The notes beneath the pieces were generated by a model. That model searched no databases. It was not told the origin of the DNA and saw only the letters and a list, made by a program, of their open reading frames with translations. Position numbers and translations under genes: made by a program. Positions 5,129-9,479 of a stretch of 9,479 nucleotides of DNA are shown one piece after another. Position 1 is the first letter of the stretch; every line of letters starts with the position of its first letter. Origin of the DNA: Clostridiales bacterium (GTDB lineage Bacteria; Bacillota_A; Clostridia; Saccharofermentanales; Saccharofermentanaceae); contig JAGCGE010000300.1 of assembly GCA_017649745.1 (NCBI GenBank), positions 1-9,479 of the forward strand. The letters run 5' to 3'.

Positions 5129-5332
5129 TTACTTCAGCATCTCATCAACGTTAAACTTGATTCCGCCAATAATGTGGCAAATATCACTGATTTTGCTCAG
5201 AAGTAAATCGCGATTGGCATTAACGTCGACATTTTCATCATTAACTGCGTCCGCGATTTCAGTCAGATCTTTATCAGCTTCATTCACTCGCCACTTAATG
5301 TTCTCAAGTCTATCCTTGAAATCTTCTATCAT
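5129..5332 (-). CDS. Small helical (coiled-coil-like) protein, 67 aa
   Basis: Unrecognised. MIEDFKDRLENIKWRVNEAD and the following KDLTEIADAVNDENVDVN show regular spacing of hydrophobic residues, suggesting a helical hairpin or coiled coil. The second half (RDLLLSKISDICHIIGGIKF) is more hydrophobic. Start: the longest frame begins with a GTG inside its own ribosome binding site. The ATG at 5332 is eight bases from GGAGG (5341-5345) and is preferred. It follows thyX with about 25 bases between and is closed by a strong terminator. Confidence 0.75.
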   Translation of the reverse strand: MIEDFKDRLENIKWRVNEADKDLTEIADAVNDENVDVNANRDLLLSKISDICHIIGGIKFNVDEMLK

Positions 5333-5357
5333 CTTTATCACCTCCTTAAATTGTAAT

Positions 5358-6047
5358 TCATTCTTCGATCCACTTCATAGCATCTTTAGACTGGAGCATC
5401 ATCTCATAGATATCGTCAAATATCACAGGAATTCTATCATGTAAATCCTGGAGAAGAGGACACGCAACACGATTCATGTCCGGATGGGCCTTCCCGGTAG
5501 AGTTAGCCGCTCTGAGAGATAGAAAATGACGCCACTCGCGGTAATTACCAGTCACAACGATTTCTGTCTTGATAGCATTTGGCAGGACAGCTCTAGCGCC
5601 TTGAGGTTCCATACCAGAATCGATTTGATATAGATACGTTTTCTCGGTTGCCTTACACTGTTCCTCAAATATCTTTTTGTCGTTATATGAGGCGCTATCA
5701 TACCAATAAGGTTCGATGAACGTAAGCTCTGAACCGAACTTATCCTTGGAGTAGTTGCAATATCTCGTTGATTCCTGCGCAAAAGAGAAGTGACGATGTC
5801 TTACGATCTCATGTGATACTCCTCTATCTGTTAGGAAAGCCACGCTCAGCATCGAGTGTTCGAGCATCGCGAGGTGTTCACGACTTATAAGACCTTTAAC
5901 GAATTTCTTCGTTTTCTCAAAGTCTCCTTCGTTGTTAGCTTCAGACTTATAACAATATCTTGCCACTTCTTCGATAAAGGTAAGCTCTGCCCATCCTTGA
6001 TCGGAAATAGGCGTCAAGATCTTATACCCAGGCTTAATCAGATTCAT
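5358..6047 (-). CDS. thyX: Flavin-dependent thymidylate synthase ThyX
   Basis: 229 residues, the usual ThyX length. Reaction: dUMP to dTMP using methylene-tetrahydrofolate, FAD and NAD(P)H, as a homotetramer in the cytoplasm. Seen: the diagnostic RHRx7S motif at R83-H84-R85...S93, in RHRHFSFAQESTRY. Also seen are an early ISREHLAMLEHSMLSVAF helix-strand (54-71) and the C-terminal LPNAIKTEIVVTGNYREWRH (155-174) with HPDMNRVA, all standard for the family. Start: the frame is open to 6299, but that extension runs inside the previous gene and lacks family similarity. The ATG at 6047 has GGAGG at 6058-6062, and residue 1 fits the family N-terminus. The gene overlaps the zinc-ribbon gene by 14 bases. 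Its presence suggests the phage supports thymidine synthesis for its own replication. Confidence 0.97.
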   Translation of the reverse strand: MNLIKPGYKILTPISDQGWAELTFIEEVARYCYKSEANNEGDFEKTKKFVKGLISREHLAMLEHSMLSVAFLTDRGVSHEIVRHRHFSFAQESTRYCNYSKDKFGSELTFIEPYWYDSASYNDKKIFEEQCKATEKTYLYQIDSGMEPQGARAVLPNAIKTEIVVTGNYREWRHFLSLRAANSTGKAHPDMNRVACPLLQDLHDRIPVIFDDIYEMMLQSKDAMKWIEE

Positions 6048-6381
6048 CGGTGTTTTCCTCCTTAGATTCAAAGTATTTTTTATTATTGTCATCTCGACAC
6101 TCTCGACAAAGGTCGTCACCGCTATTGGTAGTCCAATGTTTACAATCTTCGCAGCCTCGAGGTGCAGAATATAAAAGCGACCCATTTTCAATCCACTCAT
6201 TGAATGACTCGCAGCAATCCAAACAAAGCTCGTAAATCTTTTTATGACAGTTACTATATTCCGAGCATTCGTTTGCCTGAATGAGATAGTTAACGCCATT
6301 CTCGAATTTACTCCCCCTTTTATTGGTTACTGTATAGAGGTCGAAAAACTTTCCGCATCTGTCACACTTCTTAGCGTTCAT
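6034..6381 (-). CDS. Small protein with two zinc-ribbon-like Cys clusters, 115 aa
   Basis: N-terminal MNAKKCDRCGKFFDLYTVTN has C6-x2-C9, completed by C53-x2-C56 in YELCLDCCESFNEWIE. This arrangement is common in small Firmicutes-phage proteins. A second cluster near the C-terminus has C77-x2-C80 (CEDCKHW) and C92-x2-C95 (CRECRDD). Probably binds two zinc ions; the partner is unknown (DNA, RNA or protein). Start: the longest frame begins with GTG inside the ribosome binding site. The ATG at 6381 is ten bases from GGAGG and is chosen. The coding sequence near its end (SKEE) doubles as the thyX ribosome binding site. TTTATATT occurs inside the gene at 6168-6175, encoding Leu-Tyr. Confidence 0.8.
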   Translation of the reverse strand: MNAKKCDRCGKFFDLYTVTNKRGSKFENGVNYLIQANECSEYSNCHKKIYELCLDCCESFNEWIENGSLLYSAPRGCEDCKHWTTNSGDDLCRECRDDNNKKYFESKEENTDESD

Positions 6382-6386
6382 AAGCG

Positions 6387-6731
6387 TCAATCCTCCCACT
6401 TATCGATAAGCCTATTTAGATACCACTGAGCTTTCTTAAGGTCTTCGAGTCCATTCTTTTTCTTTGCTCTGAGAATGTACTTAACCACATTCCCAAAATC
6501 GAAAGCGGACTCGCCTTTATAGTCTTTTCCAAACTCGTCGATAATATCAATTACTTCGAATCTGGAAGACTGATAATGGTTCGGATGATTGACAGTTTCT
6601 TTGGGTTCTTCGTCTTGTTCTTTAAAATGCTTATAGTCATTATCTCCGTAACAATCACAACATGGATACTGAATTTTATTCAGTTCTCCAAATTTACACG
6701 TTTCGCAATCTTTCTCAGACTCAATCACCAT
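6387..6731 (-). CDS. DUF3310 protein with N-terminal Cys cluster
   Basis: 114 residues. Residues 48-113 match DUF3310: VNHPNHYQSSRFEVIDIIDE, then GNVVKYILRAKKKNGLEDLK and KAQWYLNRLI. The N-P/H-P-x-H-Y start, 'G-N-x-x-K-Y-[IL]-x-R' and 'D-L-x-K-A-x-W-Y-L' are the family hallmarks. Known: DUF3310 is widespread in phages, often beside nucleotide-metabolism genes, and is sometimes annotated nucleotide kinase-like; no activity is firmly assigned. The added N-terminus has C9-x2-C12 and C24-C25-x-C27, a likely zinc knuckle. The ATG at 6731 has GGAGG at 6741-6745 within ATTTAAAGGAGG, inside the end of the upstream gene. The last codons (W-E-D) serve as the next ribosome binding site. Confidence 0.9.
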   Translation of the reverse strand: MVIESEKDCETCKFGELNKIQYPCCDCYGDNDYKHFKEQDEEPKETVNHPNHYQSSRFEVIDIIDEFGKDYKGESAFDFGNVVKYILRAKKKNGLEDLKKAQWYLNRLIDKWED

Positions 6732-6960
6732 TATTATTTACCTCCTTTAAATACTCCAGATAGCAATCGGCGTGCCATCGGATGCCAGTCTTGTTTACGA
6801 CTATGTCCGCATCCTTGTCAATGACTTGACAGCAATAATAGCACGTTTTCAGATTCGGCCTTTCATTCTCAATATCGTTCTTGCCTGCGAACGCCATTAT
6901 GAAAAGAAAAGATATAAATCCTAAGATTCCGCCCAACGCTTTTTTATCTGTTTCGCTCAT
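6721..6960 (-). CDS. Membrane-anchored small protein with CxxC...HxxC zinc-like site, 79 aa
   Basis: MSETDKKALG is followed by a hydrophobic segment at about 9-26 (LGGILGFISFLFIMAFAG), one likely transmembrane helix with a short N-terminal tail. A soluble part follows with C40-x2-C43-C44 and H63-x2-C66 (KTCYYCC...RWHADCY). This resembles half of a LIM-like or treble-clef zinc site. Positive residues before the helix and the charged C-terminal part leave topology open. Function not recognised. Start: ATG at 6960, nine bases from GGAG (6970-6973). A TTG directly before it is possible and would add one residue. It overlaps the MazG-like gene by 17 bases. Its last codons (LKEV) are the DUF3310 ribosome binding site. 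Confidence 0.75.
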   Translation of the reverse strand: MSETDKKALGGILGFISFLFIMAFAGKNDIENERPNLKTCYYCCQVIDKDADIVVNKTGIRWHADCYLEYLKEVNNNGD

Positions 6961-7243
6961 CAAGCTTCACTCCTATTCTGGAAAGTTGCCTGTTTTGTTT
7001 GAGGTCCACCCAGCGCTGAATCCTATCCTCGTTGAGATCGCAAATATAAATCAGGTCGTGAATCCCGATCAATACATCTGCGACCTCTTCTTCCATGTGT
7101 GACGGATCTTCTTGTCCACGAAGCTTCTTCGACACACACTGGATCAGTTCGGCGCATTCTTCCATCGAAACAGTTAACGTTTCTGCGCTGTCGTTGTTAT
7201 CGCATGAAACCTTGATTTTTTTCTCATTTACGTTAACTTTCAT
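6944..7243 (-). CDS. MazG-like nucleotide pyrophosphohydrolase
   Basis: 99 residues. Seen: helix VSMEECAELIQCVSKKLRGQ with E29-x2-E32, then HMEEEVADVLIGIHDLI with E53-x2-D56. These give the E-x2-E...E-x2-D magnesium-binding pattern of the all-alpha MazG/dUTPase-type NTP pyrophosphohydrolases. Known: these enzymes hydrolyse (d)NTPs to the monophosphate and pyrophosphate, and some phage versions affect (p)ppGpp or non-standard dNTPs. The substrate cannot be read from the sequence. The length fits single-domain phage MazG-like proteins. The ATG at 7243 has GGAG at 7256-7259, with the TTTATATT octamer (7245-7252) filling the spacer. GGAG lies in the last Glu codons of the upstream gene. A second octamer lies within the gene at 7043-7050. 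Confidence 0.88.
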   Translation of the reverse strand: MKVNVNEKKIKVSCDNNDSAETLTVSMEECAELIQCVSKKLRGQEDPSHMEEEVADVLIGIHDLIYICDLNEDRIQRWVDLKQNRQLSRIGVKLDERNR

Positions 7244-7244
7244 A

Positions 7245-7252
7245 AATATAAA
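7245..7252 (-). repeat. TTTATATT octamer copy forming the spacer between ribosome binding site and MazG-like start
   Basis: Lies one base before the ATG at 7243 and after GGAG (7256-7259). A promoter role for this gene is not possible at this position, since transcripts would start inside the coding region. Confidence 0.6.
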
Positions 7253-7732
7253 TTACTCCTCAAATTCATAATTATCGAATAGATTTGCATCAAGCTCGTT
7301 GCCGTTAACATTCCACGAAAGAATCTTTACAGGTCTGATTCTAGTCTCGTCAAGTTCTCCCGTGTAAATATAGCATTCGATTATACGCTTGATGTCTTTA
7401 GCCTTTACATTTAGGAGATCCTTTGATTCCGGAAAGACGGCGACGTCAAGATTGCTATGAATAATATGTAAAACAGAAGGGTCTTCTGGATCGATGTACC
7501 CCTCATAATCTAAAAAATCGAATCGGATAGTTCTGCCATCCTTGAGTTCGATCTCATACCCACCAGGAGAGATAAAATCGTTGTCTTTATCTATTGGCCT
7601 GTTGAATTTAATATCGAGGAACTGCTTGATGTTATAAGGATTTTCAATTGGTTTTCCTTCTCTAGCCAAATAAGCATCACGCTTTTCTAAAATATGTATA
7701 TCCCATTTCGGTTTGAAATTCATAACGCTCAT
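7253..7732 (-). CDS. Hypothetical protein, 159 aa
   Basis: Not recognised. The N-terminal third is basic and helical (KPKWDIHILEKRDAYLAREG). A strand-rich central domain follows (GGYEIELKDGRTIRFDFLDY, then EGYIDPEDPSVLHIIHSN), and the C-terminus is acidic (NVNGNELDANLFDNYEFEE). The central 'ELKDGRTIRFDF...EGY' looks like a compact beta-domain of the kind found in mobile-element proteins, but I cannot name the family. The ATG at 7732 has GGAGG at 7740-7744, seven bases away, in ATTTAAAGGAGG. The last two Glu codons and TAA form the ribosome binding site of the MazG-like gene. Confidence 0.8.
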   Translation of the reverse strand: MSVMNFKPKWDIHILEKRDAYLAREGKPIENPYNIKQFLDIKFNRPIDKDNDFISPGGYEIELKDGRTIRFDFLDYEGYIDPEDPSVLHIIHSNLDVAVFPESKDLLNVKAKDIKRIIECYIYTGELDETRIRPVKILSWNVNGNELDANLFDNYEFEE

Positions 7733-7764
7733 GATTAGTCCTCCTTTAAATCGTAACCTCTAAA

Positions 7765-7944
7765 TCAATCCTCGCATTCGATTTCTTCAATCGTAAACTC
7801 GGGAGGAAGAGAATATAAAGTATCACCCATATCCGGATCCCAACCGATTTTCTCCCAGTCAAGGCCATAACGTCTGCTAATCTGGTCAATTCTATCTTCT
7901 ACAAGATCATACTCATTATCGGTAGCTATAATAAAGCGCTCCAT
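7765..7944 (-). CDS. Small acidic protein, 59 aa
   Basis: Unrecognised. MERFIIATDNEYDLVEDRID continues to QISRRYGLDWEKIGWDPDMG and an acidic end (EFTIEEIECED). By my count there are 18 acidic against 5 Lys/Arg residues. Start: the longest frame begins with TTG at 7971 inside the previous gene. The ATG at 7944 is ten bases from GGAGG (7955-7959) and is chosen. It lies five bases after the preceding stop. The octamer TTTATATT occurs inside the gene at 7812-7819, encoding Leu-Tyr. Confidence 0.7.
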   Translation of the reverse strand: MERFIIATDNEYDLVEDRIDQISRRYGLDWEKIGWDPDMGDTLYSLPPEFTIEEIECED

Positions 7945-7949
7945 AAATA

Positions 7950-8240
7950 TCACACCTCCAAGCAATCCCAACGACTTTCACCAATATCGCCAAGGACATT
8001 TGCCATGCCGTCATCGTCTATCGTCTCGTAAGTTGTCCAGTTGAACCAAACCTTACGAAGGGTCTTCTCCCAAGTCGTTCTATTACCCTTTTTGTCAAAG
8101 GTATAGATCAGAGCCGCGTTCTTGATAGCCTTATCGATATTATTCATCATAACATTGCCCTCCTTGACACGATCGGTTACGTTCTCGATAGCCTTAACAA
8201 CATTATCATCGTTATAATCAACATATGTTCTAAAAGACAT
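7950..8240 (-). CDS. Hypothetical protein, 96 aa
   Basis: Not recognised. MSFRTYVDYNDDNVVKAIEN begins an apparently mixed helix/strand protein. A central part (YTFDKKGNRTTWEKTLRKVW) is basic and aromatic, and the end (GDIGESRWDCLEV) follows an acidic stretch (ETIDDDGMAN). No membrane segment or metal site. Start: ATG at 8240, ten bases from GGAGG (8251-8255). A GTG at 8246 is only four bases from GGAGG and less likely. GGAGG sits in the final codons (GEDE) of the upstream gene. Confidence 0.75.
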   Translation of the reverse strand: MSFRTYVDYNDDNVVKAIENVTDRVKEGNVMMNNIDKAIKNAALIYTFDKKGNRTTWEKTLRKVWFNWTTYETIDDDGMANVLGDIGESRWDCLEV

Positions 8241-8242
8241 AA

Positions 8243-8518
8243 TCACTCGTCCTCCCCATTATCAATCTCAAACGAATCATCAAACAAATAGTCGTAGTTA
8301 TTTGTCAAATCTACAGCACCAGTGTTTAGTCCTTCTTTTAAAAGGTAATTAATAACAACGTCGTCCAATAGATCATGATTCGTACAGATGGCGATAGTCT
8401 CGTAATTTTTAATCAACGCAAGACCCATAAACTCGTCATCTTCGTCATACTGGAACGCGATATCATCCACTTCACTTAGCCTAAGATTCTCATTGTAATC
8501 AAAATATAAAACTCTCAC
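8243..8518 (-). CDS. Small highly acidic protein with GTG start, 91 aa
   Basis: Unrecognised. By my count there are 24 Asp/Glu and only 4 Lys/Arg, with acidic runs such as YDEDDEF and LFDDSFEIDNGEDE. Start: the frame is open to an ATG at 8533, but that ATG precedes the ribosome binding site. GGAGG (8527-8531) is eight bases from the GTG at 8518, which also gives a four-base GTGA overlap with the upstream stop, the classic layout for coupled genes. Strong net negative charge in a small phage protein can mean DNA mimicry (as in Ocr or Arn-type proteins), but no family similarity is seen and this is only a possibility. An octamer TTTATATT lies near the start (8503-8510). Confidence 0.75.
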   Translation of the reverse strand: MRVLYFDYNENLRLSEVDDIAFQYDEDDEFMGLALIKNYETIAICTNHDLLDDVVINYLLKEGLNTGAVDLTNNYDYLFDDSFEIDNGEDE

Positions 8519-8919
8519 GTACGACTCCTCCATTCATAGATAATGTTCATAACAACCATCTGAAGCTCCGTGTATGAATCACCATATATACAAGCTTCAT
8601 CTTCGTAACCTTCCCTGCCCTCATCTGGGATCATGATATTATTATCGGATAAGATGTCTTCTAAAATACCAATAATGTCATCGGACAAATCGTATAAAGA
8701 TATGTATATCTCTCCGTTTTTAGTATATACGTTTTCGCTTTTAAACGTTTCTGTCGTGTCTAATTTTGCATTCGTGTTGTTTTCGAATACTGATTTCAAT
8801 AGATCTGTTGTTCTTTTTGTAAATGACAACATGTCGTTTTCACAAAGTAACGTAAAATCGATAATGTCAGAAACTTCAACAGAAATGCTATCCGCGCAAT
8901 TCGAATAATTAAAATCCAT
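8515..8919 (-). CDS. Hypothetical acidic protein, 134 aa
   Basis: Not recognised. It is acidic (28 Asp/Glu against 9 Lys/Arg by my count), with helical segments FTLLCENDMLSFTKRTTDLL and LYDLSDDIIGILEDILSD. The C-terminal helix ELQMVVMNIIYEWRSRT doubles as the ribosome binding site of the next gene (GGAGGAG within Trp-Arg-Ser codons). The ATG at 8919 has GGAGG at 8926-8930, six bases away. It is probably co-translated with the following acidic gene. Confidence 0.8.
   Translation of the reverse strand: MDFNYSNCADSISVEVSDIIDFTLLCENDMLSFTKRTTDLLKSVFENNTNAKLDTTETFKSENVYTKNGEIYISLYDLSDDIIGILEDILSDNNIMIPDEGREGYEDEACIYGDSYTELQMVVMNIIYEWRSRT
8527..8531 (-). promoter_or_regulatory. Ribosome binding site that decides a GTG start
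   Basis: GGAGG at 8527-8531 lies downstream of the ATG at 8533 (overlapping its second codon) and eight bases upstream of the GTG at 8518. It therefore assigns the GTG as the start of the acidic 91-residue gene. Confidence 0.7.
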
Positions 8920-8935
8920 AATATACCTCCTTTAT

Positions 8936-9064
8936 TCACCAGCAGAAATGGCCAACTAAGATCCCGATACCAAACGGGACGCCGAAAAGAATTAGATAAG
9001 CTGTAATCGTCGCAACTACGCGAACAATACTTAGCTCATCTTCTGTGTACTTGTCTTTTCTCAA
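8936..9064 (-). CDS. 42-residue single-pass membrane protein, TTG start
   Basis: Short gene with start TTG at 9064 and stop TGA at 8936. Translation: a charged head MRKDKYTEDELSIVRVVATI, then TAYLILFGVPFGIGILVGHF, then CW. Residues about 13-39 form one hydrophobic helix, with positive residues at the N-terminus suggesting N-in topology. No holin or other family can be claimed. Evidence that it is real: AAAGGAGG with GGAGG at 9073-9077, eight bases from the TTG; coding-like composition; and it fills the gap between its neighbours exactly (17 bases before the next start). The TTG overlaps the last base pair of a TTTATATT octamer (9063-9070). Confidence 0.75.
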   Translation of the reverse strand: MRKDKYTEDELSIVRVVATITAYLILFGVPFGIGILVGHFCW

Positions 9065-9088
9065 TATAAAGACCTCCTTTAAAATATA

Positions 9089-9104
9089 TAGGCTTATCTG
9101 CCTA
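9089..9104 (-). terminator. Weak hairpin, possible terminator or processing stem
   Basis: In the gene sense, TAGGC pairs with GCCTA around AGATAA. It is followed by TATATATTTT and then the extended ribosome binding site of the 42-residue gene. The stem is only five base pairs, so termination is uncertain. Confidence 0.35.
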
Positions 9105-9113
9105 CTATGTAGA

Positions 9114-9128
9114 GTGTTTAGTTTGCGA
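9114..9128 (-). repeat. Diverged copy (12 of 15) of the gene-end repeat, copy C
   Basis: Gene-sense TCGCAAACTAAACAC, two bases after the stop of the 81-residue gene. It matches 2920-2934 and 3925-3939 at 12 of 15 positions, and lies at the same place relative to the stop as copy A. Confidence 0.45.
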
Positions 9129-9130
9129 GA

Positions 9131-9376
9131 TCATCGAGCTTTCTCATTAAGAAAATCTTGAATGCATTTGTCACAATGATAATCCCATCCACCCTTTGTG
9201 AGTTCGGAATATAAAGCACACCGCATTCGGCAGTCCTCAACGGATATGAATCCATCCATAATACACGTCAAATAGTTTGTTTCATAATGATCCCTAATAT
9301 TTTTGTTCATCTCGATCAAGCGATCATAGTCATTGATGTCATTAAGCTTTTCTCTCCACGTCCCTTTAATCGGCAT
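9131..9376 (-). CDS. Small Cys-rich protein, 81 aa
   Basis: Unrecognised. A basic-helical start (MPIKGTWREKLNDINDYDRL) is followed by a Cys-rich half with C38, C49-x3-C53 and H67-C68-x2-C71 (VEDCRMRC...YHCDKC). This looks like a small zinc-binding domain ending in a helix (IQDFLNEKAR). The ATG at 9376 has GGAGG at 9384-9388, seven bases away, inside the end of the upstream frame. The start and the upstream stop overlap by one base. TTTATATT occurs inside at 9208-9215, encoding Leu-Tyr. A diverged gene-end repeat follows the stop. Confidence 0.78.
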   Translation of the reverse strand: MPIKGTWREKLNDINDYDRLIEMNKNIRDHYETNYLTCIMDGFISVEDCRMRCALYSELTKGGWDYHCDKCIQDFLNEKAR

Positions 9377-9479
9377 TAGAGCACCTCCTCTAAAATCCTG
9401 AAATCTTTAAACGCGTTATGGTCGAGCTCAACTTCCACAGGCTTTCAGATTAAATCATAAATGTCATGAACTTTGGCGT
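9376..9479 (-). pseudogene. 3' end of a gene entering from the right edge, with an in-frame TGA
   Basis: The frame GCC-AAA-GTT... enters from the right edge (AKVHDIYDLI), meets TGA at 9445-9447, then stays open for 22 codons (KPVEVELDHNAFKDFRILEE, then VL) to TAA at 9376-9378. The last codons (Glu-Glu-Val) contain the ribosome binding site of the next gene, exactly as in the intact neighbours. This suggests the real end is the TAA and the TGA is an interruption. Alternatively the gene ends at the TGA and the tail is merely an open stretch; 22 codons is not improbable by chance. The product is not recognised. Confidence 0.45.

Larger units (their letters stand above)
1349..9215 (-). repeat. 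Dispersed TTTATATT octamer family, 12 same-strand copies
   Basis: Exact copies (start positions on the given strand, where it reads AATATAAA): 1349, 1799, 2289, 2884, 4423, 6168, 7043, 7245, 7812, 8503, 9063 and 9208. I found none in the opposite orientation. A random 8-mer of this composition would be expected less than once per strand. Copies lie in gaps (2884, 4423, 7245), overlapping a start (9063), and in coding sequence in two frames (Leu-Tyr at 1799, 2289, 6168, 7812, 8503 and 9208; Tyr-Ile at 1349 and 7043). A DNA- or RNA-level signal is therefore more likely than a protein motif. The base after the octamer is nearly always T or C. The span given is the extent of the family, not one element. 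Confidence 0.7.

Noticed and set aside
5358..6299. Longer ThyX start at 6299 giving 313 residues
   Set aside because: The extra 84 residues overlap the zinc-ribbon gene in another frame and do not resemble ThyX. The ATG at 6047 has a good ribosome binding site and the family N-terminus.
1349..9215. Reading the TTTATATT copies simply as sigma-70 -10 boxes
   Set aside because: No -35-like hexamer at a regular distance, and several copies lie between the ribosome binding site and start codon or over a start codon. A promoter role for genes further downstream is left open in the findings.
1..9479. Wholesale genetic-code change in the window
   Set aside because: Nearly all genes are intact under the standard code and TGA works as a stop in clear overlaps. 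Only one TAG looks like an interruption, so at most rare recoding or suppression can be proposed.
1..9479. tRNA genes, CRISPR arrays, insertion sequences, attachment sites
   Set aside because: I saw no cloverleaf-like sequence, regularly spaced repeats, transposase or inverted-repeat ends. The 15-base repeats are too few and too far apart for an array.

Overview
The window looks like an accessory or early/metabolic stretch of a tailed-phage genome (or an integrated prophage). The host is probably an anaerobic Firmicute, judged from the AT-rich composition and the very strong GGAGG ribosome binding sites; the host is an inference. Every supportable gene lies on the minus strand, so transcription runs from high to low coordinates. 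Genes are short, tightly packed and often overlap by 4-17 bases. The ribosome binding site of one gene usually lies inside the last codons of the gene before it. No structural, lysis, replication, terminase, tRNA or CRISPR feature is visible.

Layout in the direction of transcription (right to left). At 9479-7253 there is a run of small unrecognised genes: an interrupted partial gene at the edge, a Cys-rich protein, a 42-residue membrane protein with a TTG start, a cluster of four small acidic or unrecognised proteins, and a 159-residue protein. At 7243-5358 lies a nucleotide-metabolism block: a MazG-like pyrophosphohydrolase, a membrane-anchored CxxC/HxxC protein, a DUF3310 protein, a double zinc-ribbon protein and a clear ThyX flavin-dependent thymidylate synthase. 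At 5332-3676 come small unknowns and a TARG1/DarG-type macrodomain with both catalytic residues. At 3626-2629 a PemK/MazF-like toxin domain is fused to a C-terminal helix-turn-helix, and the next gene carries a similar HTH. At 2556-1707 are a protein with two tandem winged-HTH domains and a zinc-finger gene interrupted by an in-frame TAG. At 1717-1 are two unknowns and the start of a DUF4406 (deoxyribosyltransferase-like) gene that runs off the left edge.

How the genes may work together: ThyX, MazG-like, DUF3310 and DUF4406 suggest control of the (d)NTP pool during infection. The macrodomain and the PemK-HTH/HTH pair suggest conflict or regulatory functions.

Non-coding patterns not explained by the genes: (1) the octamer TTTATATT occurs 12 times in the gene-sense direction and never on the other strand, both between and inside genes and in two coding frames; (2) a 15-base repeat sits at or just after gene 3' ends; (3) three terminator-like hairpins are pressed against the next ribosome binding site with no room for a promoter; (4) TAG is the stop of only two genes, both times with the same frame open downstream. 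Gene starts below were chosen by ribosome-binding-site position, and many differ from the longest possible ORF.
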